From positions 1 to 64,000 of the forward strand of contig NZ_JXBW01000006.1 of NCBI RefSeq assembly GCF_001447355.1: a stretch of DNA of 64,000 bases. Reading direction: 5' to 3'. The translations under genes were made by a program, and so were the position numbers. Source of the stretch: Alicyclobacillus tolerans. Its GTDB lineage: Bacteria; Bacillota; Bacilli; Alicyclobacillales; Alicyclobacillaceae. Under the pieces are notes generated by a model. The model saw only the letters and a list, made by a program, of their open reading frames with translations, ran no database searches and was not told the origin of the DNA. Shown in pieces: positions 44,113-52,452 of this stretch (positions are counted from its first letter, which is position 1; each line of letters opens with the position of its first letter).

Positions 44113-44397
44113 TCAACTCCTTTCGTGACGCTCCGACAAGTCGTGGGAAGTGATTGTACAGCTTGAATTTGTCCTAAATTTTTTGCTTTTGCGCCATCCA
44201 AAAAACATCACAATGGCGATTGCAATGACAACGCCACCTGCAATCCAAAAGCGACTTGCAGCTAACACCGCTCCTGCGGCCGTAAATCCCAGCGCCCCAA
44301 CCAAAATTGGCAACCCGCAACAAAGCATTGGGATCACCGCAATGCCCATGAGCCCCCACGTTCCGCTTGCATTACGTTTTTGCACATTGTTCCCCAC
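44113..44397 (-). CDS. MerT/MerF-like mercury transporter
   Basis: A 94-residue protein with two hydrophobic helices. The pair C26-C27 in MLCCGLPILVG within the first helix is the hallmark of Hg(II) importers MerT/MerF, and a third Cys80 lies in the C-terminal tail. GTG 44397 is 8 nt after AAGGAGG; GTG 44406 is inside that site. First gene of mer operon: this gene, arsR, thioredoxin-like, ccdA-like, merA. Confidence 0.82.
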   Translation of the reverse strand: MGNNVQKRNASGTWGLMGIAVIPMLCCGLPILVGALGFTAAGAVLAASRFWIAGGVVIAIAIVMFFGWRKSKKFRTNSSCTITSHDLSERHERS

Positions 44398-44420
44398 AAC
44401 GCGCACCTCCTTCGTTCTTC

Positions 44421-44446
44421 ATTATATCACAATATCAAAATATATA
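44421..44446 (-). promoter_or_regulatory. Promoter -10 and candidate operator of the mer operon
   Basis: Minus strand TATAAT at 44421-44426. It lies within an AT-rich imperfect dyad (TATAT ... ATATA, 44423-44446), the kind of site bound by ArsR-family repressors. No good -35 is seen. The transcript leader would carry AAGGAGG before GTG 44397. Beyond it, 44460-44481 holds a small inverted repeat CGACGG / CCGTCG. Confidence 0.45.
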
Positions 44447-44663
44447 AAGTGTATGTTGAACGACGGCTAGAAAACACCGTCGAATTGTAATTTTTAAGTC
44501 AATTGACTCGAGCTTTCATCAAGCACATTTTCAAAATACTTGAAGACGTGCACCGAGAAAGCATGGCGCGAGCAATAGGGATATTTTCCTCAACTTCGTA
44601 CGCATGAAAGATAACAAGAAAGAGAGACGCGAAGCGTGGGGATCACCTATCCAGAAGTGCATA

Positions 44664-44703
44664 ACGCCAAAAACCACATCTCTACGGACATGGTTTTTGG
44701 CGT
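44664..44703. terminator. Hairpin after spo0A
   Basis: Perfect 13-bp inverted repeat ACGCCAAAAACCA / TGGTTTTTGGCGT with a 14-nt loop, about 60 bases beyond the spo0A stop. The T run is inside the stem and not after it, so it would be an atypical terminator. The remainder of 44398-44766 apart from the mer promoter shows no gene. Confidence 0.55.
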
Positions 44704-44766
44704 CTGGGGTCTGGAAACGCACCCGTTCCAGCGATATTCTTCCTGCATCTCTTCACAGCTACGGGT

Positions 44767-45576
44767 TTAGCCGACTCTATGCTCCATTCTCAGCTTGTCG
44801 GCAATCATCGCGATAAACTCCGAGTTGGTGGGTTTCGTCTTGGAAGCGCTCACGGTATACCCAAACACTTTTCGAATGGCATCGATATTGCCACGCCCCC
44901 AAGCGACCTCGATGGAGTGACGGATGGCCCTTTCAACACGAGAGGGGGTTGTTTTGTATCGATCCGCAATTTTAGGGTACAAAATTTTTGTGATGGAACC
45001 TAGAATTTCGACGTCTTCATACACAATTCCAATAGCTTCCCGTAAATAATGATAGCCTTTGATATGCGCTGGGACCCCAATTTCGTGAATAATTTGAGTG
45101 ATTTGCGCATCTACAGAGCGACGGGAAGGCGGCGCTGGCGTGTATGTACTCGTACTGTTGTAGGCTACAGCTTGTTGTGTAGCTGCCACAGGTGCGGCAT
45201 TGCCGTTCATCACCTGACGGATTCGCTCAGCCAGAAGCGGCATGTCAAAAGGCTTCAGAATGAAGTACGACACGCCCAACTCGACAGCTCGCCGCGTAAC
45301 CGTCTCCTGACCAAATGCAGTTAACATAATAACTTTCGGTGGACGCCTCGTGACTTCGGAAAGTCGTTCCAACGCTCCAATGCCATCAAGAACTGGCATA
45401 ATGATGTCCAATACCAATACATCCGGCTCTGTATCGCGAATCAGATTGAGAACATCGCTTCCGTTATAAGCAATACCACAAACTTGCATATCCGGCTGGG
45501 CCGAAATGAATTCGCCCAAAAGTTCGGCGAACTCATGATTATCGTCCGCAATTAGCACCTTCATTCGAGAAGACAC
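44767..45576 (-). CDS. spo0A: Sporulation master regulator Spo0A
   Basis: A 269-residue response regulator that starts sporulation when phosphorylated. Receiver domain: D11-D12, phospho-acceptor D57 ([13 protein letters not shown]), Lys in ILKPFD. Linker from about 125 to 150. The DNA-binding effector domain contains [20 protein letters not shown] and the helix [18 protein letters not shown] (outlines). GTG 45576 follows GGAGGGTG; ATG 45564 is alternative. Preceded by a sigma-H type promoter and 0A boxes. Confidence 0.97.
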   Translation of the reverse strand: MSSRMKVLIADDNHEFAELLGEFISAQPDMQVCGIAYNGSDVLNLIRDTEPDVLVLDIIMPVLDGIGALERLSEVTRRPPKVIMLTAFGQETVTRRAVELGVSYFILKPFDMPLLAERIRQVMNGNAAPVAATQQAVAYNSTSTYTPAPPSRRSVDAQITQIIHEIGVPAHIKGYHYLREAIGIVYEDVEILGSITKILYPKIADRYKTTPSRVERAIRHSIEVAWGRGNIDAIRKVFGYTVSASKTKPTNSEFIAMIADKLRMEHRVG

Positions 45577-45611
45577 GAATTAACACCCTCCCTGCTTATC
45601 TGTCAGTCTAA

Positions 45612-45640
45612 AGATTCGACGGCAAAACGTACACTCCTGC
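45612..45640 (-). promoter_or_regulatory. Sigma-H type promoter of spo0A
   Basis: Minus strand: GCAGGAGTG (45632-45640), an 11-base spacer, and GTCGAATCT (45612-45620), against consensus RNAGGAWWW and RNNGAATWW. Each element differs from consensus at one weak position. It gives a start about 30 bases before the spo0A GTG, as for the Ps promoter of Bacillus. Confidence 0.6.
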
Positions 45641-45678
45641 CAAATCTATGTAATACTTTTCGTGTCGATATATGGCTT

Positions 45679-45695
45679 TTCGACAACATTCGACA
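45679..45695 (-). promoter_or_regulatory. Tandem 0A boxes upstream of spo0A
   Basis: Two exact TGTCGAA heptamers (minus strand, 45679-45685 and 45689-45695) spaced 10 bp apart, so on the same face of the helix. They sit about 40-55 bp upstream of the -35 element. A one-mismatch copy (TGTCGAT, plus strand) is at 45663-45669. They suggest autoregulation by Spo0A~P. Confidence 0.6.
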
Positions 45696-45719
45696 AGGGC
45701 CGTCCGGGATGGCCCTTGT
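45693..45719 (-). terminator. GC-rich hairpin after spoIVB
   Basis: ACAAGGGCC and GGCCCTTGT form a 9-bp stem with a 9-nt loop, 32 bases after the spoIVB stop. No T tract follows. It overlaps the upstream 0A box. Confidence 0.45.
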
Positions 45720-45750
45720 CGTACACCGATTGTGCTTTCAGGAGAGTCGT

Positions 45751-47028
45751 TTATACAGCCTTCGCCGGACCACTCGTAAGCGCTGTCGAAGCAGGTTCCT
45801 CGTCGTGCCCAGTATGATGCAACATCCAGTAAGCATACACACCGTATCCACGCGTAGGGTCTGAAACAAAAACATGCGTCACGGCTCCGACGAGTTTGCC
45901 ATCCTGCACGATGGGACTGCCACTCATACCCTGAACGATACCACCGGCGGTGGACAACAAACGAGGATCTGTCACTTGCAAAATGAGACTTTTGGTCGAA
46001 GGCGTGCGCTGTCGTGATGTATTTTCAATTCGGACTTGAAATGGCTCCACCTTTTGCCCATGCAAAACCGTATAGATAACTGCTGGTCCCGGGTGAACCT
46101 GCGTTGGTAGCGCGACGGGTATAGGTTCACGCAAGCCTCCAGCGGCATTGCAAGCCGCGACATCAAGCTTCCCAAAGATGCCATATGGTGTGTTCTCCGC
46201 GATATGGCCCAGTTCACGGCTTGAATGTACAAACATCCCCTTTTTTTCACCCGGCTCCCCTATTTTACCTGCCTGAACCCCTGTGATCACAGCAGGATAC
46301 ATTGTACCCTGCCCAACAATAGGCCGCCCCGTGTCGACGTCACTTATCATGTGTCCCAGTGCCGCAAATGCGCCCGTTTGCGGATTATAAAAGGTCAAGG
46401 TTCCAACACCGACCGTTTTGTCTCGAACATAGACGCCCAATTGCGATCCGTTAGCAGTTGCTGGACAACGTACAACAACATCCCGTTTGCGTTGGCCGCG
46501 TTGAACGGTCAATACAATTGATCCTCGCTTATCGCGCATCGCTTGTTGCAATTCAGTCGCCGTACGGACGGGGTGCTTGTCGACCGAAAGGATCATGTCA
46601 CCAATTTCCACGTGTGCACTGGCTGCGGGGGACGATCCATCGGATGTTCGATGAAACCCGACAACAATGGGTCCCATGGACGACAGACGGATCCCCACAG
46701 CCTGTCCACCGACGATCACCCGTTCGGCTTGCTCCACATGAACGTGCGTGTGCCAAGGTATGAGTCCGAATACACGATTTTGAATATCGACTTCACCAGG
46801 CTGTTGCGACGAAAGATCGACAAATGTCGGATGGGAAAAATCAGAACGCGTTTGCTCTGGGGAATGAATGATCCGAAAACCACTCGTGCGAGGTACCGCG
46901 ATATCATCGTCGGTCGTCATATCAATATTGGTCGGCAAGGTTTCCAGGTGCCGAACCGGTGGCGCAAAGCAAGCAAGTGTAACCGCAATCAAACTGGCAA
47001 ACTTCAGCGCACGCAACCAACCCGCCAT
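45751..47028 (-). CDS. spoIVB: SpoIVB serine peptidase
   Basis: A 425-residue forespore protease (S55) that triggers sigma-K activation by cutting SpoIVFA. N-terminal signal anchor (about 8-25), PDZ domain (about 95-185: VEIGDMILSVDKHPV), and catalytic domain with His in FAALGHMISD and Ser in VQGMSGSPIVQDG. ATG 47028 follows GGGGAGGG; the open frame to 47052 has no better start. Conserved recN-spoIVB-spo0A order. Confidence 0.95.
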   Translation of the reverse strand: MAGWLRALKFASLIAVTLACFAPPVRHLETLPTNIDMTTDDDIAVPRTSGFRIIHSPEQTRSDFSHPTFVDLSSQQPGEVDIQNRVFGLIPWHTHVHVEQAERVIVGGQAVGIRLSSMGPIVVGFHRTSDGSSPAASAHVEIGDMILSVDKHPVRTATELQQAMRDKRGSIVLTVQRGQRKRDVVVRCPATANGSQLGVYVRDKTVGVGTLTFYNPQTGAFAALGHMISDVDTGRPIVGQGTMYPAVITGVQAGKIGEPGEKKGMFVHSSRELGHIAENTPYGIFGKLDVAACNAAGGLREPIPVALPTQVHPGPAVIYTVLHGQKVEPFQVRIENTSRQRTPSTKSLILQVTDPRLLSTAGGIVQGMSGSPIVQDGKLVGAVTHVFVSDPTRGYGVYAYWMLHHTGHDEEPASTALTSGPAKAV

Positions 47029-47103
47029 GGTTCGTTCCCTCCCCTTGGACATGACACCTCGTGCAGCGTAATCCTAAGGTGCCCGCGGCGGGCCGATCTA
47101 TAA

Positions 47104-47142
47104 CGTAAAAAAGCTCCCACCTACTTCGCGATGGTGGTCCCT
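47104..47142 (-). terminator. Terminator of recN
   Basis: Minus strand: a stem of CCACC and GGTGG (plus flanking pairs) spans the recN stop codon and is followed by GAGCTTTTTTACG. Confidence 0.5.
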
Positions 47143-48812
47143 CTTCGGAAGCTTTCCAATAGTGCACGTGCATGGCGCACTGCCGTTTCATCCGAGACGC
47201 CAGCCCCGAGCAGTCGCCCGATTTCCAACGCCCGTTCGCGCTCCTCAAGCTGGCGAACACGCGTCGAAGTCGCGTTAGCGACCACTTCTTTATGAATTTC
47301 ATAATGCACATGCCCCGCTGCGGCCAACTGAGGTGAATGCGTCACACATAAGACTTGTTTGTCGCTACCCAACTCCCGCAAAAGCTCTGCGACACGTTGC
47401 GCCGCATCACCGCTCACACCCGTATCGATCTCGTCGAACACGAGCGTCTCAATTTGCTCGATATCGGCGACAACGACTTTGACAGCCAATAGCGTGCGCG
47501 AAAGCTCCCCGCCCGATGCAACTTTTTGCAGAGGCAGTAACGGCTGACCGCGATTTGCACGAAAAAGAAATTGAATGTCGTCCATACCATCCTCAGACCG
47601 TGCGCTGTCCTGCCAACGAACAGCAATTTCACACTGAGCATCCGTCATTTGCAACCGATGTAACGCCTCGTTAACTCTTACTTGCAGCCGTTTCGCCGTC
47701 TCGACACGCGCATCGTGCAATCGGCGTGCAGCTTCGATATATTGGGTTTCCATCACCGTCACTTGTTCTTCAAGAGTGGCGAGACGCTGTTCATGTGATT
47801 CGAGCTCAGCAAGCTTCATCTTCATGCGTCGCAAGTACTCGGCGATCTCGGCTGCGGTAGCGCCATATTTGCGCGTCAGTCCGCGCAACTGAGCCAGCCT
47901 GTCTTCAATCTGTGCTAAACGACTTGGATCGACATCTAGACGTCCCGCGTAACGGCTCACCGTAAACGCAGCCTCTTCAACCTGGATTTTCGCAGCGACG
48001 ATAAATTCGTGGATTTGGCCAAACTCTTGCACACGTTCAGCCAATTCGGCAGCCTCCTGCTCCGCTGTCGTCAACTGCGCTATGGCTCCACTCCGCGGAT
48101 CGTCCAGGCTGTTGGCCAAGACGTCGACATGTCCTCGAAGTTTTTGGGCAGCCAAGAGACGTTGTCGTTCTTCGCGAAGCTCGTCGTCTTCTCCGGCGAC
48201 AACGCCCACCCTTTCAATTTCTTCAATTTGAAAGCGACACATGTCGATCTGTTGCGCCCGCTCCCGTTCAGTCACCAGCGTCTGTGCCAACTCCCGCACA
48301 AGCGATTGCCAAGCTATATATGCTGAAGCAGTCGCATCCAATAATTCTCCATGTCGGCCGTAGAGATCCAACAAACTTCGCTGATAAACCGGCGTGACTA
48401 ACGCAACCGATTCGTGTTGATCTTGCATCTCGACCAACGTTTGGCCAACCTGGCGCAACATCTGCACGGTGGCCGCACGGCCGTTGATCCGGCACTGGGA
48501 GCGGCCGCTTGTGTACACCGTGCGCGAGACCACGAGCACGTCATCATAGTCAATTCCCCATTGCTCCAACAGCTCTTCACAGGCCGAATTCCGACCGACG
48601 GCAAACACAGCTTCAATCAGCGCATTGTCCGCCCCCACCTGCACGATTTGAGAAGACACCCGTGCGCCGAGCACCGCGCGCGTCGCATCGAATAAAAGCG
48701 ACTTCCCAGCGCCCGTTTCGCCTGTGAAGACATGGAGCCCCTTGCCAAAGGTGAGCCGCAATTCGTCAATCAGGACAAAATTGCGAACATACAACTCAAT
48801 AAGCAATGCCAT
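47121..48812 (-). CDS. recN: DNA repair protein RecN
   Basis: A 563-residue SMC-like ATPase for double-strand break repair. Walker A GETGAGKS near residue 31, long coiled-coil arms (about 150-360), signature SGGELSRTLLAVK and Walker B TLVFDEIDTGVSG. ATG 48812 follows GAGGGGG; the frame to 48905 overlaps nadK. Its length is normal. It lies 7 bases after the nadK stop. Confidence 0.95.
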   Translation of the reverse strand: MALLIELYVRNFVLIDELRLTFGKGLHVFTGETGAGKSLLFDATRAVLGARVSSQIVQVGADNALIEAVFAVGRNSACEELLEQWGIDYDDVLVVSRTVYTSGRSQCRINGRAATVQMLRQVGQTLVEMQDQHESVALVTPVYQRSLLDLYGRHGELLDATASAYIAWQSLVRELAQTLVTERERAQQIDMCRFQIEEIERVGVVAGEDDELREERQRLLAAQKLRGHVDVLANSLDDPRSGAIAQLTTAEQEAAELAERVQEFGQIHEFIVAAKIQVEEAAFTVSRYAGRLDVDPSRLAQIEDRLAQLRGLTRKYGATAAEIAEYLRRMKMKLAELESHEQRLATLEEQVTVMETQYIEAARRLHDARVETAKRLQVRVNEALHRLQMTDAQCEIAVRWQDSARSEDGMDDIQFLFRANRGQPLLPLQKVASGGELSRTLLAVKVVVADIEQIETLVFDEIDTGVSGDAAQRVAELLRELGSDKQVLCVTHSPQLAAAGHVHYEIHKEVVANATSTRVRQLEERERALEIGRLLGAGVSDETAVRHARALLESFRRGTTIAK

Positions 48813-48819
48813 TTCCCCC

Positions 48820-49671
48820 TCACATACCAGAGGACGGATCATTGTGGAGCTTGTTTCGCAGTACATCAAAAAATTCGCGATCCGGCCATCGAACCAGCGT
48901 CGCATCGTACGGTGCCTGTCGGATCAACACTTCATCACCCTCTTGCAACCAAATACCCTCTTGCCCGTCGACGGCGAGTGCCACGTCGCGATGTCGCGCA
49001 TGTACGGTGAGACGGACGACAGACGACGAATCGATAACACATGGGCGGGAAAACAGCGTATGCGGACAAACTGGGGTAACGAGCATCACTTGTAAGTGCG
49101 GACTCACAATCGGTCCACCACAGGACAGAGAATAGGCTGTGGACCCGGTAGGTGTCGATATGATGACACCATCCCCCGTGTACGTATCCACATATACATC
49201 GTCGACGTAAACGTCAAGAGTCACCATGCGCGCAAACGATCCCTTGCCGATGCCCGCATCATTGAGCGCCGTGAATTTCGCGACTTCTTTGAGATTGCGA
49301 TACACAAAGGCTTCAAGCATCAAACGGTTTTCTAAATGGTAATCTCCGGCGACGATACGACGAATAGCCGGCTCTAGTTGGGAAGGTTCAGATTCCGTAA
49401 GAAATCCTAGATGCCCTACATTGATGCCAAGTAGTGGAATGTGATATGGTGCAAGCTGACGCGCAACCCCGAGCAGTGTTCCATCGCCGCCAAGAACAAT
49501 AGCCAATTCCGCTGTCTTGACCTGCGAGTTACTCGCAATAATGTCTGTGTCGTGAGCGACCGAGACGTCGATCACGCCAATGCCGGCTCGTTCCAATTGC
49601 TCCGTGACATCATTGCGAACCGAACAAGCTTCTGCCTTCTGCGGATTATACAAGAGAGCAATTTGGCGCAA
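48820..49671 (-). CDS. nadK: NAD kinase NadK (PpnK)
   Basis: A 283-residue enzyme making NADP from NAD. Motifs: LGGDGTLLGVAR (GGDG), GINVGHLGFLTE, NDAGIGKG (NE/D-like), and TPTGSTAYSLSCGGPIV (outline). TTG 49671 follows GGGGGAGG. It stands where ahrC/argR stands in Bacillus (tlyA-ahrC-recN); argR is not in this window. Confidence 0.93.
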   Translation of the reverse strand: MRQIALLYNPQKAEACSVRNDVTEQLERAGIGVIDVSVAHDTDIIASNSQVKTAELAIVLGGDGTLLGVARQLAPYHIPLLGINVGHLGFLTESEPSQLEPAIRRIVAGDYHLENRLMLEAFVYRNLKEVAKFTALNDAGIGKGSFARMVTLDVYVDDVYVDTYTGDGVIISTPTGSTAYSLSCGGPIVSPHLQVMLVTPVCPHTLFSRPCVIDSSSVVRLTVHARHRDVALAVDGQEGIWLQEGDEVLIRQAPYDATLVRWPDREFFDVLRNKLHNDPSSGM

Positions 49672-49687
49672 ATGTCCTCCCCCATCC

Positions 49688-50188
49688 CTACATGCGGTGA
49701 AGCCAAGCGAACACGACAAGAGCGCCACCACTAAGCCAAGCCAGATTGTGAAGCCATTGTCGCATTAGTTGACGCCGCGGTTTGGCAATCGAAAATTCGG
49801 CACGCTGAATTCGCTCGTGCAACACATCGACAAAGAGTACACCGTGGATACCAAGAATCACAGCAACAGGAAAATATCGCTCATTCACTTCAGCTTCTGG
49901 TACCTTCTCAAGCGTTACAAACACAGCATACTCGCGTCCGTTTTTACGCGCAATGAAGTCGGCGCTCATGGAATAACTCCATTGTGAATCGTCAACCCAA
50001 CCAACGTATTCCGCCTTGCCTTCGATCCGCAGAATATCGTACCCGTTTTCTTCAAGCCACTTGCGCGCAACCGATTTCAGGCCACCGACACCAACTTCGC
50101 GATCGCGATAGAGCCATTCGCGACACAAGGAGCGAATGACGATACCCACACAGATACACGCCGCCAGCAAAGCCAAGCCCGTCAGCAT
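49688..50188 (-). CDS. Hypothetical protein with two membrane segments
   Basis: A 166-residue protein: N-terminal helix (residues 3-20), a soluble region (about 25-145, including ARKWLEENGYDILRIEGKAEYVGW), and a C-terminal helix (LAWLSGGALVVFAWL). I do not recognise a family. The middle part recalls restriction-endonuclease-like or Vsr-like folds only loosely, so I make no claim. ATG 50188 is distant from GGGAG; TTG 50206 also possible. It lies between tlyA and nadK in the same operon. Confidence 0.62.
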   Translation of the reverse strand: MLTGLALLAACICVGIVIRSLCREWLYRDREVGVGGLKSVARKWLEENGYDILRIEGKAEYVGWVDDSQWSYSMSADFIARKNGREYAVFVTLEKVPEAEVNERYFPVAVILGIHGVLFVDVLHERIQRAEFSIAKPRRQLMRQWLHNLAWLSGGALVVFAWLHRM

Positions 50189-50229
50189 GTGACAGCCAAC
50201 TCCCAACCGTCACCCAGATTTATGGCTGG

Positions 50230-51060
50230 TCAACCTGGCTCCCTTCCGTCGCCTCCTACAGCGTGCCATGCAGAATCGACGAGGTCAGAACAGCGCGATC
50301 TCCATGTAGCGGTTTGCTCTGGATTCGGAAACATTCTCCACCATGCAAGAAATTCAATATTTCCGTCGCCGCCCGAAATTGGCGAGTAATCGAGCCCCCA
50401 GCAGGACCAGCCGAGTGTTGTGACATGATCCAGCATGTCCAACAACACGTCGAGATGAACCTGTTTGTCTCGGACAATACCACCCTTGCCGACTCTCCCC
50501 CTGCCTGCTTCAAATTGTGGCTTAATCAGACTGACAATATCAGAAACGGGATTACATACCTCTGCCAACTTCGGAAATAGCAATTTCGTCGAGATGAACG
50601 AGACGTCCATCACAGCCAAATCTGGAGTCGGATCGAATAACACTGGATCGGCATGGCGGAAATTGAATCGCTCCATCACGCGGACGCGATCGTCTTGGCG
50701 CAACGACCACGCCAATTGCCCATATCCGACGTCGACTGCATAAACCAAGCGAGCCCCGTGCTGCAAGAGACAATCTGTGAAGCCACCCGTCGAGGCTCCA
50801 ACATCGATAGCGACGCGATCCGTCACGGATATGCCAAATGTCGCCAACGCCCGTTCCAGCTTCAACCCACCGCGCGACACGAATTGATGCGGTGGCCGCT
50901 TCACCGTAACCTGCCGTTCCGGGTTAATTTGCGTCCCCGGCTTTTCGACACGCACGCCATCGACATCGACAAGACCTGCCATCACAGCCCGGCGCGCCGC
51001 CTCGCGGCTTGGAAAGTCACCCCGTTCATGTAAAAAGACGTCCAACCGAACCTTGGTCAT
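50230..51060 (-). CDS. tlyA: TlyA-family rRNA 2'-O-methyltransferase
   Basis: A 276-residue protein: N-terminal S4 RNA-binding domain (1-60) and a FtsJ-like Rossmann methyltransferase domain with AIDVGASTGGFTDCLLQ and LAVMDVSFIS. The end shows SPISGGDGNIEFLAWW, followed by an extra tail of about 35 residues not typical of the family. TlyA modifies 16S and 23S rRNA and, in some bacteria, has haemolytic activity reported. ATG 51060 follows AAAGGAAG. Confidence 0.92.
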   Translation of the reverse strand: MTKVRLDVFLHERGDFPSREAARRAVMAGLVDVDGVRVEKPGTQINPERQVTVKRPPHQFVSRGGLKLERALATFGISVTDRVAIDVGASTGGFTDCLLQHGARLVYAVDVGYGQLAWSLRQDDRVRVMERFNFRHADPVLFDPTPDLAVMDVSFISTKLLFPKLAEVCNPVSDIVSLIKPQFEAGRGRVGKGGIVRDKQVHLDVLLDMLDHVTTLGWSCWGLDYSPISGGDGNIEFLAWWRMFPNPEQTATWRSRCSDLVDSAWHAVGGDGREPG

Positions 51061-51079
51061 GCTGTCTTCCTTTCTTGCC

Positions 51080-51664
51080 TCACGTCCGATTTGTCCGCCG
51101 CAGCCGAGCCGGATTGCGCCCGACAAGAGCAACTGTCTCCCACACACGTGCGGCAAATAGGATAATTGGCGTCGGTGAGTGAATAGCCACGGTCTTTCCC
51201 ACGGCCTTGCCTCCGACCGTCAGCGCAGTAATGACAGCCGTAATTCCAATTTTCCACGCTTCCTGTGCCCACCCCTGAGCGTGCACAGCAAGTAATACCT
51301 GCACACTGACAGCCAGTGCGCCAGCCCCGCTCAAAACACCCGCGATATCGCCAATCACATCACTGCAGACGCTCGAAACTTTTTCTGCGTTGCGTACAAT
51401 GGCGATGGCACGACGGGCACCATATACCCGCTTAGATGCCATCGCGTGGAACGGCGTCTCTCGCGCCGCAGCTGCCGCCATACCAAGCATGTCGAACAAG
51501 GCGCCGATACAAACGATGAGCAGTACGATTACGGCTCCGATGTACCAACTCGTCTGATTTAAAAAGATCGTAGATGTATCGAAAACCGCACTGATGGGCA
51601 AAGTCAGTGCGGCGATAGTCCAAACAAATTTGAAATTGGCTGACCTCGAACCGTTCTTCTTCAT
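51080..51664 (-). CDS. oapA: OLE-associated membrane protein OapA
   Basis: A 194-residue membrane protein with about four helices. Its hallmarks are FDMLGMAAAAARETPFHAMAS, RNAEKVSSVCSDVIGDIAG (with the DxxxD pattern DVIGD) and SPTPIILF. These are the features I know for OapA, the membrane partner of OLE RNA, itself related to CNNM/CorB-like domains. It lies directly downstream of a large structured non-coding stretch on the same strand. ATG 51664 follows GCGAGG. Roles in Mg2+ and cold or ethanol stress are known for the complex; here they are inferred. Confidence 0.85.
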   Translation of the reverse strand: MKKNGSRSANFKFVWTIAALTLPISAVFDTSTIFLNQTSWYIGAVIVLLIVCIGALFDMLGMAAAAARETPFHAMASKRVYGARRAIAIVRNAEKVSSVCSDVIGDIAGVLSGAGALAVSVQVLLAVHAQGWAQEAWKIGITAVITALTVGGKAVGKTVAIHSPTPIILFAARVWETVALVGRNPARLRRTNRT

Positions 51665-51699
51665 CGAAACCTCGCTTAAAGCTGGGTTCTCACGCACTT

Positions 51700-52353
51700 A
51701 TGTAATGAAAATCAAAGGGTGGCAGTTTCCTGAGTAAACGCTGTGGCTTAGGTCCAGTAGGTTTTCCCAAGCGTTCACCGAGACGTCGCCGTCACGGTGG
51801 TTTCCCATTATGAACACCTTGACAGCGTCACCGACTGTCAGACTGGATTACCACTTAGTCCACACTATAATCCTCAGAAAACCTCGCCTTGTAGCGAACA
51901 GTCTAGGCGTTTTCCGCAACAGCCGCGAACGCGCCCTAGCCTCTTTTGCAGTACGGATTTCACCCAGCACCGGCGGCATCTCCGTGGCCGCGGGACGCCG
52001 CCTGAATTCCTGGGATCCTTCAGCACCACTTCAAGGCAGGCTACACTGCACACAGATTGCCTCCGCATGCAGGTTCATACCCCAAGCCATAACCCTTCCC
52101 ATGGATTGCGAGCTACGCACTTGGGCCTCCGCGAAAGCTGGGTTAGTCTCCGCATGCCATTGCGGGCTACCCAACTTTCTTAACTCCCAGCATAAGCCCA
52201 GGGCTGGGCGCCCCAAGCCAACACCAGGAACTTCATCGATGTGCCCTTTGACGGATTTTTAGCCCCGCCTTCAGGCGCGGACGGCTGACTAGAATACTGC
52301 GCCACCCAATGACATTCGCAAGCACTTGTCGTAGACCGAAAGCGACTTTACGT
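51700..52353 (-). ncRNA. ole: OLE (ornate, large, extremophilic) RNA
   Basis: A 650-nt stretch with no plausible gene, on the same strand and between ispA and oapA. The minus-strand RNA folds strongly: GUGAACGCU/AGCGUUUAC (51734-51742 with 51770-51778), CACCG/CGGUG, GGCGGC/GCCGCC, CUAGG/CCUAG, a nested CCGCA/UGCGG inside GUUGGGUAG/CUAACCCAGC, and GCCCAG/CUGGGC. Published OLE RNAs are about 610 nt long and stand next to oapA, often beside ispA. Ends are my estimates: 5' from the -10 at 52360, 3' where structure stops before oapA. Not compared with a covariance model. Confidence 0.82.
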
Positions 52354-52359
52354 GTTTGT

Positions 52360-52369
52360 ATTATATCAC
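52360..52369 (-). promoter_or_regulatory. Extended -10 promoter for the OLE RNA
   Basis: Minus strand TGATATAAT (TGn plus TATAAT at 52360-52365), an extended -10. No good -35 is seen. Transcription would begin near 52353. The space from 52369 to the ispA stop at 52453 shows nothing else. Confidence 0.5.
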
Positions 52370-52452
52370 ATCATAAGGCCAATACCTGTAGTCGTCTTCT
52401 GGAGTGTTACGCAAATCTGAGATGAGACGGCAACTGTTGGCGTTTCACAATG

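Noticed and set aside
44531-44722. 63-residue minus-strand frame between the mer operon and spo0A
   Set aside because: No ribosome-binding site and it covers a perfect hairpin.
51797-52262. Overlapping plus-strand open frames of 128 and 150 residues inside the ispA-oapA gap
   Set aside because: Composition is unlike protein, no ribosome-binding site is seen, and the same stretch folds well as a minus-strand RNA. They fit best as chance frames across OLE.
52260-52290. Hairpin resembling an IS200/IS605 end (AGCCCCGCC ... GGACGGCT)
   Set aside because: No transposase or TnpB-like frame is nearby, and the hairpin lies within the OLE candidate, where it is explained as part of the RNA.
51700-52353. 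Alternative identity as RNase P RNA or tmRNA
   Set aside because: I see neither the conserved RNase P core (GAGGAAAGUCC-type) nor a tRNA-like end with tag frame. The OapA neighbour supports OLE.
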